Source: Eubacterium sp. (GTDB lineage Bacteria > Bacillota > Clostridia > Lachnospirales > Lachnospiraceae). From it: a stretch of DNA of 64,000 nucleotides. The notes under the pieces were generated by a model. That model did no database searches, was not told the origin of the DNA, and saw only the letters and a list, made by a program, of their open reading frames with translations. Every line of letters starts with the position of its first letter. Positions within the stretch are counted from its first letter, which is position 1. The position numbers and the translations under genes are program-made. The stretch spans positions 1 to 64,000 of the forward strand of contig JAFUVQ010000062.1 in the NCBI GenBank assembly GCA_017477505.1. The letters run 5' to 3'. This document shows, one piece after another, positions 1-8,194 of this stretch.

Positions 1-13
1 CTCAAAAGGTATC

Positions 14-919
14 TTAAATCTCACCTGTTATAAGCCATGGTGAAGGCTGTGATACGAAGACGCTGTTCTTGTCAGTCTTGCTGACAGTAATCTGCGTAAC
101 CTCCATATTCTTTATATTGTGTCTCTCAAAGATATCCTTGATTCCGGACAGAATATCCAGCTCAAGTGTATAGATGACAAACTGCATCTTTGGATTCTTT
201 GTGAGAAGTCTCTCAATATCTCTTTCGAGGTATTTTGTAGCTACGATAAATGAAAGTCTCGGAACAGGAACCTCAGCAAGAGATTCAGGAGTAAGGTCAG
301 GTATGATCTTAACATTGTACATACCGAACTTTGAAACATTCTCCTCCATAGAACGCTTATCCTGCTCATCAGGTTCAACAGCGATGATGGTTCCTTCACT
401 TGCGATAAATGCTGATTCGATAACTATACTCTCACCGCTTACGATAGCGATGACGTCATGTGAATCTACATTCAGCATGCTCATGATGACCGCACGGATT
501 TCATTTCCGACATATTTAACAGTACCTTTGCTGAAGAATTCATTCTTCATACCTATACGGTAGGACTCTCTTGTGTTTTCATTTTTAATGAAAATGACAG
601 ATGGTACGGAAAGCTTCTTGTTTACAAAATCGATAAGCTTTCCCTGCTTGATATTCTCATTCGGAATAAGTCCCTCAGCGAACCATACATCATATTCACC
701 AAGGCCCTTCTCCCAAAGCTCATAGAAAAGATTGTCGTGAGTAGAATCTGCAAATATCATAACCCTTTTATGAGTCTCGATAGTCGGAACCACATTCTTC
801 TGCTTTCCGCAGATATTGATGAGCTTTATCTTCTCCGGACTCGTATTCATAAGATCTGAAAAATGTGCCGTCCACTGAAGCATCTCCTTGTTGTTATACG
901 CTGTTCTCTTTTCTGCCAT
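14..919 (-). CDS. CbiE/CbiT-like protein, probably a degenerate methyltransferase
   Basis: 301 residues. The second half follows the CbiT (precorrin-8 C15-methyltransferase) fold order: a lead-in near residues 133-155, motif I near 157-169, the acidic residue ending strand 2 (AVEPD, about 180-184), the ENVSKFGMYNVKII segment, then DLTPESL. The first 130 residues resemble the C-terminal half of CbiE. Active CbiT has a glycine-rich motif I such as DIGAGTGSVSIE; here the same place reads AIVSGESIVIES, so most SAM-binding glycines are gone. No cobalamin gene is nearby. It lies 18 bases after the AI-2E-type permease and is probably cotranscribed with it. I infer a pseudo-enzyme or repurposed nucleotide-binding protein. 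Family assignment is fairly sure; function is unknown. Confidence 0.6.
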   Translation of the reverse strand: MAEKRTAYNNKEMLQWTAHFSDLMNTSPEKIKLINICGKQKNVVPTIETHKRVMIFADSTHDNLFYELWEKGLGEYDVWFAEGLIPNENIKQGKLIDFVNKKLSVPSVIFIKNENTRESYRIGMKNEFFSKGTVKYVGNEIRAVIMSMLNVDSHDVIAIVSGESIVIESAFIASEGTIIAVEPDEQDKRSMEENVSKFGMYNVKIIPDLTPESLAEVPVPRLSFIVATKYLERDIERLLTKNPKMQFVIYTLELDILSGIKDIFERHNIKNMEVTQITVSKTDKNSVFVSQPSPWLITGEI

Positions 920-937
920 ATTAATCCCCCCTGATTA

Positions 938-2587
938 TTAATCCTTCTTATCTATCTTCTTTATATCATCTTCTTCGATTCTTTTCTGATCCTGTCTGTC
1001 ATTATCCAGTTTCTTCTGGTTCTGTCTCTTACTTTCTACCTTACGCTGGTCATTTTTCTTATTATCAATCTTTTTCTGATTCTGCCTGCTGCTGTCCAGC
1101 TTCTTCTGATCCTGTCTTGCATCATCAAGTTCGAATCGTTGTTCCTCACCGGTCTTTACATTATCAGACTGCTCACCCCGGGCATCTGCCTCTTTAGTGC
1201 TGCCGGCCCCCTTCAATTCCGTTCCCTTTTTGGAACTGCCCTTATCATCCTCATGGAGAATGAGATGTTGAAGGTTCTCAAACGATTTCTCGGCAAATTC
1301 ATTTACCTTCTTATTCTTGAATTCCTTAGGCTTCTTTCTGACGACAGGATGCTCCGTTATAGGATTCCCATCATCATCAAACCGGTATAGTTCGGAGTAG
1401 AACTGAGTATCGTCGTTCATGCCTCTTTCCTTCAGTTTGCCGCGAAGCAATATAGTTATAAGAGTATAGATACATGCAAATACAGGAACACCCAAAAGCA
1501 TACCCATAAAGCCGAAGAGATTTCCGCCCACGATGATGGCAAATAGTACCCAGAAGCCTGTAAGTCCCGTTGAATCTCCAAGTATCATAGGTCCTATGAT
1601 ATTACCGTCAATCTGCTGAAGTATGATGGCAAATATTACGAAAACAACCGCCATCTTCGGATCGTCCACAAGTATAAGGATTGCACTTGGTATAGCTCCG
1701 ATGAAAGGTCCGAAATAAGGAAGTACATTAGTCACGCCTACGATGACGCTGACCAGGGCTGCATAAGGCATATCCACCAGGTTGCAGAAAATCGCACAGA
1801 TAAGTCCGATAATGATTGAATCAATGATCTTTCCGTTGATGAATCCACCGAACACCGAATACATATATGAAAAACCGTCGATGACCTTATTGCCCTTATC
1901 TTTATCAAATAAACTGTAGATAAGCTTTTTGCACTGACCTGCCATATGGTTCTTTGTACCGAGAACATATACTGCTGCAACAAGTGCTACAAAGAAATCA
2001 ATAACAAAGCTGATACCACCGACAATACCGGTTGATACAACACTTATTACAGTATCAATATTCGGAAGGAGCTTATCCTTGATAATCCCTGTTATAGAAG
2101 TCTGGAAACCGTCGAGATATGATATTACCATGTCCTCAATCTCAGGGTTGTTCTTCAGAAGATTCTCGGCCCATTTGGAAACATTTTCAATATACGTAGG
2201 GATGTTATCATAAAGCTTTAATATACTGTCCTTCAGCGCAGGAACAACTATGGCGATCAGGGCAGCAATAATAGCTATAAATGTAATCAGCGTGAATATT
2301 ACACCCAGCGTATTTGCGAGTTTCTTCACGGTTTCTTTTTTTAAAGCCTTAATCAGTCCTATACACCATTCAAATATACTCTTCCACATATTCATAACGG
2401 GATTCAGCAGGAATGCCATGACAAGGCCGAGTATGATAGGTGACATTGCGTCTACGATATTTCCCAGAAATTTAAATATCACACCGAGCTTTATCAGAAT
2501 AAAAGCAAAAAATATGGCAATACTGAATGATATAGCCGCCATGGCTATACGTTTCATATCTTCTTTTGTAAAACTATGCTTGGACAT
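938..2587 (-). CDS. AI-2E family transporter (PerM/YtvI-like) with a charged repetitive tail
   Basis: 549 residues of an integral membrane protein. Residues about 15-400 carry the paired hydrophobic helices and long central loop of the AI-2E transporter family, including PYFGPFIGAIPSAIL and a GNIIGPMILGDS segment typical of the conserved C-terminal half. Members transport small solutes or ions; substrate cannot be read from sequence. The family usually ends near 350-400 residues. Here a hydrophilic tail of about 130 residues follows, ending in imperfect RQNQKK/RQDQKK-type repeats rich in K, D, Q and R (DNA about 945-1130). The start overlaps the HAD gene by 14 bases, and its RBS (AAGGAGA) lies inside that gene, implying translational coupling. 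Confidence 0.82.
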   Translation of the reverse strand: MSKHSFTKEDMKRIAMAAISFSIAIFFAFILIKLGVIFKFLGNIVDAMSPIILGLVMAFLLNPVMNMWKSIFEWCIGLIKALKKETVKKLANTLGVIFTLITFIAIIAALIAIVVPALKDSILKLYDNIPTYIENVSKWAENLLKNNPEIEDMVISYLDGFQTSITGIIKDKLLPNIDTVISVVSTGIVGGISFVIDFFVALVAAVYVLGTKNHMAGQCKKLIYSLFDKDKGNKVIDGFSYMYSVFGGFINGKIIDSIIIGLICAIFCNLVDMPYAALVSVIVGVTNVLPYFGPFIGAIPSAILILVDDPKMAVVFVIFAIILQQIDGNIIGPMILGDSTGLTGFWVLFAIIVGGNLFGFMGMLLGVPVFACIYTLITILLRGKLKERGMNDDTQFYSELYRFDDDGNPITEHPVVRKKPKEFKNKKVNEFAEKSFENLQHLILHEDDKGSSKKGTELKGAGSTKEADARGEQSDNVKTGEEQRFELDDARQDQKKLDSSRQNQKKIDNKKNDQRKVESKRQNQKKLDNDRQDQKRIEEDDIKKIDKKD

Positions 2588-3257
2588 ATATCTCCTTCAG
2601 ATCTTTCCCAAGATCATTAAAATCATTTATACATGCTATAATTCCCGGCAGTGCTCTTACTGATTCATCAGTATTGTCACCGGTCACGGCTATGATATTT
2701 CTTACGCCTGCATTGAATGCTGCTCTGACACCTGTGGCCGAATCTTCAAAAACAGCAACCCTTGATGGTTCTAACTCCAGCTTACCTATAGCAGCTATAT
2801 ACATATCCGGATGCGGTTTAAGAGGAATAGTTCCATTTGCAATGATGACCTTCTCCCATCTGAACCACCGTTCCAGATTATATCTTTCAAAGTAATAATT
2901 CATATTTTCAAGATTTGCCGTAGTTGCTATAGTGATCGGCACTCTTGAAAGAAGTAAAAAGTTCAGGAATTCAGTAACTCCCGGTGCAAGACTCAGCTCA
3001 TCCCGGGCGATAAGGCTCCTATAGACCCTCTCCTTTTCATCAGTAAACTGAGTGATCATATCATCACTCAGTTCATAACCGGTAAAATGCTCAAGTATTT
3101 CTTTTGCGGTTTTTCCCACTATGAATTGTTTAACATCTTCATCAGTAGGATTCTTAAATGTAAGCTCTTCTACAAAGATTTTCCATGCATCTATATGATA
3201 TCTGCTGTCAAAAAGCAGAGTACCGTTCAGATCAAATACAATTCCGATATTATCCAT
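2574..3257 (-). CDS. HAD-superfamily hydrolase, beta-phosphoglucomutase/PGPase-like
   Basis: 227 residues using the ATG at 3257, chosen because a GGAGG sits 7 bases upstream; an upstream extension to 3320 lacks any RBS. Motif I is FDLNGTLLFDS, a four-helix cap follows, motif II is TIATTAN, the motif III lysine is in KPHPDMY and motif IV is VFEDSATGVRAA. This is the layout of subfamily I HAD phosphatases and phosphomutases acting on small phosphorylated metabolites. The second aspartate of the usual DxDGT motif is asparagine here (codon AAC), which removes the normal general acid/base. It precedes and overlaps the AI-2E-type permease gene. Substrate unknown. Confidence 0.8.
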   Translation of the reverse strand: MDNIGIVFDLNGTLLFDSRYHIDAWKIFVEELTFKNPTDEDVKQFIVGKTAKEILEHFTGYELSDDMITQFTDEKERVYRSLIARDELSLAPGVTEFLNFLLLSRVPITIATTANLENMNYYFERYNLERWFRWEKVIIANGTIPLKPHPDMYIAAIGKLELEPSRVAVFEDSATGVRAAFNAGVRNIIAVTGDNTDESVRALPGIIACINDFNDLGKDLKEIYVQA

Positions 3258-3364
3258 AGATGCCTCCGGGCTCTTCGCTGCCCTAATACGTTCCTGCTTA
3301 TCATGGGTAAAAGGAGTCATGCGGAGATAACCCCCATTTGACTCCTTTTATCCTGAATTACTGA

Positions 3365-4435
3365 TTAAGCAAGTTTTGTTCCACAGTTACCACAGAACTT
3401 AGCTCCGTTTGTAGGTGTACCACAGTTAGGACAGAACTTCGGAACTGCTCCGCCTTCTGCAGGTGCTGCGCCCTGAGGAGCTGTCTGCTGAGGTGCCTGC
3501 TGATACTGCATCTGAGGCTGCTGATACTGCTGCTGAGGCTGCTGGTACTGCTGCTGGTACTGCTGCTGAGGCTGCTGCTGATTCATTCCCATGCCCATGT
3601 TGTTCATCATGTTGTTAGCCATGGTCATGCCCATCATCATCTCTGCCATATTACCCATGGTTGAGTTGCCTCCGCTGAGCTTTCCGTCAGCCATAGCATC
3701 TGTCATAGTAAGTGTCTGATACTTGTTAACATCACTAACAAAGCTCTGAGCTGCAACCTTGTTTATCATCTCCTGAATCTCAGGTGGATATGTGAAGCTT
3801 GATACGGCAAATGTAGTTACATTTATACCATTACGTGAAAGCTGCATATCAAGATCAGATCTGATTCCTTCAGAAATCTGAGTAGCATTTGCCTGGAGAT
3901 TGAACATATCCTTACCTTCGGAGGATATCCACTTCATAAGGAGCTGATCAAGCTGACCGATAATAACTTCACGTACGTTGTCTACATAGTACTCAGTCTT
4001 GATACCTGCAAGAGTATCGATGAGCTGTGTATAATCTCCAACCTTTACTGTAGCTGTTCCGTTTGCCCTTACAGGAATTCCGCCCGGAACCTTCTCTGAT
4101 GGAAGAAGTATCTGGTTCTTTGTTCCCCACTTGATGAGGAATTCTTTAGTATTAACGAAGAGAACTTCTGCTCTCATTCCACTGTTAAAACCAAACTTGA
4201 ATCCCTTAAGTGTTGAAAGTAATGGAATAATCTGTGACTCGATATCGTAGTCACCTTCCTGCTCGAAGATACCTTCAATCTTTCCCTGATTAAGGAAGAT
4301 AGCATCCTGACCCGGCTTAAGGATGAGTCTTGAACCCTTCTTGATCTCTCTCTGGCTCCATTTCCAGAAGATCATATCCTCTCTCCACTCTTCCCACTCA
4401 ACAACGCTTAGAAATTGGTCTTTGATGAATCCCAT
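3365..4435 (-). CDS. SPFH-domain protein with C-terminal zinc ribbon (YdjI-like)
   Basis: 356 residues. Residues about 20-240 match the SPFH/virion-core-like family typified by Bacillus YdjI, including the VRANGTATVKVGDY segment. A methionine-rich stretch (MMMGMTMANNMMNN region) follows, then a glutamine-rich low-complexity linker, then a zinc ribbon with two CxxC pairs (CPNCG and CGNCG) at the extreme C-terminus. Its start overlaps the PspA-like gene by 28 bases. In Bacillus, the ydjFGHI cluster likewise pairs a PspA protein with an SPFH protein that helps recruit it to membranes, so a membrane-stress scaffold role is likely. The Q-rich linker is encoded by CTG/CTGCTG-type trinucleotide repeats on the plus strand (about 3490-3585), prone to length change. 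Confidence 0.8.
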   Translation of the reverse strand: MGFIKDQFLSVVEWEEWREDMIFWKWSQREIKKGSRLILKPGQDAIFLNQGKIEGIFEQEGDYDIESQIIPLLSTLKGFKFGFNSGMRAEVLFVNTKEFLIKWGTKNQILLPSEKVPGGIPVRANGTATVKVGDYTQLIDTLAGIKTEYYVDNVREVIIGQLDQLLMKWISSEGKDMFNLQANATQISEGIRSDLDMQLSRNGINVTTFAVSSFTYPPEIQEMINKVAAQSFVSDVNKYQTLTMTDAMADGKLSGGNSTMGNMAEMMMGMTMANNMMNNMGMGMNQQQPQQQYQQQYQQPQQQYQQPQMQYQQAPQQTAPQGAAPAEGGAVPKFCPNCGTPTNGAKFCGNCGTKLA

Positions 4436-4896
4436 AAATTTTCACCCTCCTTGGCTCTCGCCTGAATTAGTTTTTCTTTTATCTCATATGCCTTTGATTC
4501 AAGCTTAGCGATATCGCTCATAAGCTTATCAAGCATGGCATTAAGCTTCTCATTGTCGGCCATGTCGCGTTCGTGCTTTGCTTCAAGCCTGGGAAGTTTT
4601 TCCTGTTGCTCACGCTGTCGCTTGGTGAAATAATCAACAAGCTCCTGACGCCCCTCATTCTCGGCCTTTTTAATATAATCATTAAGTCTTTCGACTTCAA
4701 GCTTTACATCTGTCAGTTCTCTCATAACACGGACTTCACCTGCCAGAAGAGTTGCTTTCTCCTGTCTTGCCAGGTCATAATCCTTCTTGAGGTTCCGGAG
4801 ATAAGCATTTAACTCCTTTTCCACATTCTTGGATTCAGCCAGTTTGGCGTTATAATTTGCTGACATTATATCATAATATCTGTCCCAAACCCCCAT
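4408..4896 (-). CDS. PspA/IM30-like coiled-coil protein
   Basis: 162 residues, almost entirely long charged helices with heptad-like patterning from about residue 15 to 155. It lacks transmembrane segments and ends in a short non-helical tail. The pattern fits a shortened PspA/IM30 (ESCRT-III-like) membrane-remodelling protein; canonical PspA is about 220 residues. Assignment is supported mainly by the overlapping downstream SPFH gene, mirroring Bacillus ydjF-ydjI. A generic coiled-coil protein is the alternative. Confidence 0.6.
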   Translation of the reverse strand: MGVWDRYYDIMSANYNAKLAESKNVEKELNAYLRNLKKDYDLARQEKATLLAGEVRVMRELTDVKLEVERLNDYIKKAENEGRQELVDYFTKRQREQQEKLPRLEAKHERDMADNEKLNAMLDKLMSDIAKLESKAYEIKEKLIQARAKEGENLWDSSKTNF

Positions 4897-4962
4897 AGTC
4901 TACCTCCTCGGCATAAACCTTTGATTATTTTACTACAAAAACCATTATGTTACAAGAAAAAA

Positions 4963-4985
4963 ACGGGCGCCGCAAAGGCACCCGT
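4963..4985 (-). terminator. Intrinsic terminator after the 106-residue gene
   Basis: On the minus strand a 9-bp stem (4977-4985 with 4963-4971, one G-U pair) closes a 5-base loop and is followed by six T residues. It lies 12 bases past the stop codon of the gene at 4997-5317. Confidence 0.85.
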
Positions 4986-4996
4986 AAAAAGATTTG

Positions 4997-5317
4997 TTAT
5001 TCAGCGCTGTCGGCATCGGAAGGACTCTGTTCGGCAGCTGCAGCAAGTATATCCTTAAGTTCGTTCACATCAACATTTTCCTTAAGCTTTGCCCATGCAA
5101 GCTTAGCAGCATCTGCTATAACCGGCGGGATAAGCTCCTCATGATCCTTATAGTGACCGTAACCCCTGAACTTATCTGAATACTGTGCTACTTCCTGTCC
5201 CATCATACATACCCAGACCTTAACGTCCGGCTCACCCTCATGATGGTTGTTACGTGGACGTAAATCAATAGTCCACATGTCGTCCTCGTAGATGATTTGA
5301 TTCTTTGCTTCACTCAT
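4997..5317 (-). CDS. Hypothetical protein, 106 residues
   Basis: Small soluble acidic protein with no signal peptide or membrane helix. It begins MSEAKNQIIYEDDMWTIDLR and ends in an alanine/acid-rich tail. It has its own consensus-like promoter (5397-5425), a strong AAAGGAGG site about 12 bases before the ATG and its own intrinsic terminator, so it is very likely a real monocistronic gene. I do not recognise the family; the aromatic-rich first half followed by a helical tail suggests a small globular domain. Confidence 0.75.
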   Translation of the reverse strand: MSEAKNQIIYEDDMWTIDLRPRNNHHEGEPDVKVWVCMMGQEVAQYSDKFRGYGHYKDHEELIPPVIADAAKLAWAKLKENVDVNELKDILAAAAEQSPSDADSAE

Positions 5318-5396
5318 ACCGTATACGCTCCTCCTTTTTTTGATGTATGTTACCTACATACCGTCACAGGAACACCCCTCGCGTTCCCATGGATAT

Positions 5397-5425
5397 ACTA
5401 TACAATAAAACGCATCTAATTTCAA
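5397..5425 (-). promoter_or_regulatory. Sigma-A-type promoter for the 106-residue gene
   Basis: Minus-strand -35 TTGAAA (5420-5425), 17-bp spacer and -10 TATAGT (5397-5402). Each hexamer has one mismatch to consensus. The leader to the ATG at 5317 is about 70 bases and contains two short hairpins (GTATGT/ACATAC and GGAAC/GTTCC). Confidence 0.65.
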
Positions 5426-5462
5426 TTGCTAAAAAAAGAAAAAATAGGAATTATGTAAACTA

Positions 5463-6827
5463 CTAATTCTTTGAAAACATCATTTTTAATGCTTTAAAAA
5501 TATTTACCTTATTACCCTTATAAAGTGACATCATCTTGTAAAGTCTTCCGGCAAGCGCAACCATAAGGACAGCTGATAAAAGCAGGATAAGCACACCGAT
5601 TATGGCAATTCCGGTCGGTACTATACTAAGGCATACGCCGGCAGGAAGCACCATTACCGAAGTAAACGGTACAAGGTACTGCCACATTGGGATATCCTTT
5701 CCTGACATAGCCCCACCGAAAAGAACAAGGTAGAATGCAGCGAGAAGAAGCATTATGAATATACCCTGATTGCTTGCTGCTTCCTCTTTGTTAGAGGAAA
5801 CTGCGCCTGCAAGTGACGCTATCGCCGTATAGAATACTATACCGAGGATTACTATCAGCACTGCCATAATACATGACGGAACCGTAAAGAGTCCCAGGTC
5901 GCCCAGGCTCTTCATGAATTCACTGATCGGAAGGTTTGGAACGAAAGTCTTAAGCACTGCCACACAGCCGACCACTCCGAGTACAAGCGATAATATCCAT
6001 ATCGCAATCTGCAGGAAAGCCGCTGCTAGCATGCCGAGAAGCTTGCCCAAAATAAGTGCTTCAGGCTTTACAGAAACCAGCATGGTATCCATCAGCTTTG
6101 AAGATTTCTCCATTACTATATTCTGTGCAATTCCAGAGCCATACAGAATCAGAATCATATAAAGGACAAATGTATTGAGCATAACGAATATCATCCTAAA
6201 GACACTGAGTATCTCCTGATTGCTCTTCTCCATAGCTGCCGCATCATCCTGGAAAAGGTCTTTTCCACTGTCATATCCGCTGACGTCGTATACATTATTA
6301 TTAACCGGCAGATTGACCTTATTGAGATCAGTAACGGATACTCCCATGGAAATGCTGGTGAATACAAGTCCCGCCTTATCTATGAATTCATTCAGATTCT
6401 CAGCTTGATCTTCAATAATTTCCGAATTTTCAGGAATAATAATTCTTGAATTCACGCTGTCTTCATTTACTGTTATCTCATAGATAAGACTCGTTGTTTC
6501 ACCGTTATCGTGAATTTCACTTAGGGCATCCTCAACTGAGGTTCTCGTCTGATATGTTATATTCTCATATCCCGGAGCATCTATAGCCCTTAGAAAACTG
6601 TAATCAGCATCCGGATTCGTTTCATTTACAAAATAAATCTTATCGGCACCACACTGCTTTATACCTTCATCATCATCCTTACCGTTCGTTTTTACAATGA
6701 CAAATGAAATGATAATAGGAATCACAATAAGAAGTACTGCTGATATGGCCGTAAATATCTTGTAACTCTTGGTACCAGCCTGATTCTTAAACGTAAATTT
6801 GAATACTTTATCGAAATTCTTAAACAT
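5463..6827 (-). CDS. ABC-2 type exporter permease (NatB-like), second subunit
   Basis: 454 residues. One N-terminal transmembrane helix (about 25-47), a large extracytoplasmic domain (about 50-205), then about five helices from 210 to 425. This is the topology of NatB/ABC-2 permeases for Na+, drugs or peptides. The cytoplasmic segment MEKSSKLMDTMLVSVKPEALILGKL between helices is the typical coupling region. It follows the first permease gene by 2 bases and is homologous to it, so the exporter is probably a heterodimeric permease with the ATPase encoded just upstream. Substrate unknown. Confidence 0.85.
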   Translation of the reverse strand: MFKNFDKVFKFTFKNQAGTKSYKIFTAISAVLLIVIPIIISFVIVKTNGKDDDEGIKQCGADKIYFVNETNPDADYSFLRAIDAPGYENITYQTRTSVEDALSEIHDNGETTSLIYEITVNEDSVNSRIIIPENSEIIEDQAENLNEFIDKAGLVFTSISMGVSVTDLNKVNLPVNNNVYDVSGYDSGKDLFQDDAAAMEKSNQEILSVFRMIFVMLNTFVLYMILILYGSGIAQNIVMEKSSKLMDTMLVSVKPEALILGKLLGMLAAAFLQIAIWILSLVLGVVGCVAVLKTFVPNLPISEFMKSLGDLGLFTVPSCIMAVLIVILGIVFYTAIASLAGAVSSNKEEAASNQGIFIMLLLAAFYLVLFGGAMSGKDIPMWQYLVPFTSVMVLPAGVCLSIVPTGIAIIGVLILLLSAVLMVALAGRLYKMMSLYKGNKVNIFKALKMMFSKN

Positions 6828-6829
6828 GT

Positions 6830-8194
6830 CTACTTCCCCCTTCCTGCATCAAGTATAGCTTTCAGGGTCGGCTTACTTGAGTCACTCAGAATGAGCACCC
6901 TGTAAGTCTTAGCAGCAAGCATGGTAAGAGCTACAATTATAACTGCCTGAATCGCAGTCCCTGTCAGGAAGGTCCATAGCGGTATCTTTCCCATTATAAA
7001 CAGTATCGGTGCACTGAAGAATGAAAATGGAGGTACCAGTGACTCTACCATCCACAGAGTCTGGTTCTCACTCATTCCAACGAAAAATGAACCGAAATAG
7101 CCTATCATGGTAAACATCATTACCGATCCTGTCGCGCTCTGCACATCCTCAGTCTTGCTGACTGCACTGCCGAAAAGTCCGGCTACAAATGCAAAGAAGA
7201 GATATGACATTATCAGAGCCAGGAAAAGAACAACAAAGCCCTTTACTCCGTTCTTTGTAAAAAGTGAGAAATCCATGCCTGATCCGACATAATTGGTCAT
7301 ATCAAGCTTAAGTACATTTCTCATGATAAAGTCAGAAACCCTTGAACCGACAAGACCTGCCACAAGCATAAGAACAACGTACGACATCATACCTGCAATC
7401 TTTCCGACCAGGAGTGCCATAGGTCTTATACTGACCAGAAGTGTCTCAACCAGTTTCGACTGTTTCTCTTCTGTTACCGATGAAACTATGTATGAAGCTG
7501 AAAGGGATGATACCATCATTATTATGATATTGAAGCCCATAAAGAATGCAAAGAATCTTCCGCCTGTTACCGGGTCATCCTTCTTCTCTATATACTTCTT
7601 TTCAGTCAGTATCTCGCCCGAGCTCACACCACTCATCAGCTTCTGAACGTCCTCTGTCTTAAGCCCCGCAGCCTTAAGCTTTGCTTCTTCAAACGCTGTT
7701 GAAACGATTGAAACCGCCGACTCAAGATCAGCCGCAGTTATATCAGATTCTTCACTTTTACAGATAATACCATTTACATGATATCCATCCATAGCAAGGC
7801 TGATATATATAAGAGCATCAGTAGTTCCAAGTTCATTCTCGATATCTTCAAGCTTCTTTCCTTCAACCATCTCCAGCGGCACACCCGCTTCGGAAACCCT
7901 GGCTTTTTCAAGGAAGACCGCTTCAATATCACTCTTTTCCAAAGAAACACCTGAATCATTCAGTATGTACAGTTTACTTATACTTGCCTCTTCAAAGCTG
8001 AGAGAATCCACATTCCTGGCGGCGTTGCTTCCGGCATTTCCCGACAGGTAATTTATAGGTCCCATCAGCATCATCATAAGAACAAGGATGATAAATGAAA
8101 AGCGGTATCCTTTATTCTTGAAAGTCTGGGTAAGAGTGAAACGGAAAACCTTGCTGAAGCCCTTAAGGTTATAAATATTTTCTCCCTTATTCAT
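6830..8194 (-). CDS. ABC-2 type exporter permease (NatB-like), first subunit
   Basis: 454 residues with the ATG at 8194. That start is preferred over one 17 codons upstream because GAAGAGG lies in front of it and it overlaps the end of the ATPase gene by only 8 bases. The N-terminal helix follows a KVFRFTLTQTFKNKGYRF cytoplasmic segment shared with the partner permease. Then come an extracytoplasmic domain of about 170 residues and five or six helices, with EEKQSKLVETLLVSIRPMAL as the coupling region. Gene order is ATPase, permease 1, permease 2, all overlapping or abutting. Confidence 0.85.
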   Translation of the reverse strand: MNKGENIYNLKGFSKVFRFTLTQTFKNKGYRFSFIILVLMMMLMGPINYLSGNAGSNAARNVDSLSFEEASISKLYILNDSGVSLEKSDIEAVFLEKARVSEAGVPLEMVEGKKLEDIENELGTTDALIYISLAMDGYHVNGIICKSEESDITAADLESAVSIVSTAFEEAKLKAAGLKTEDVQKLMSGVSSGEILTEKKYIEKKDDPVTGGRFFAFFMGFNIIIMMVSSLSASYIVSSVTEEKQSKLVETLLVSIRPMALLVGKIAGMMSYVVLMLVAGLVGSRVSDFIMRNVLKLDMTNYVGSGMDFSLFTKNGVKGFVVLFLALIMSYLFFAFVAGLFGSAVSKTEDVQSATGSVMMFTMIGYFGSFFVGMSENQTLWMVESLVPPFSFFSAPILFIMGKIPLWTFLTGTAIQAVIIVALTMLAAKTYRVLILSDSSKPTLKAILDAGRGK

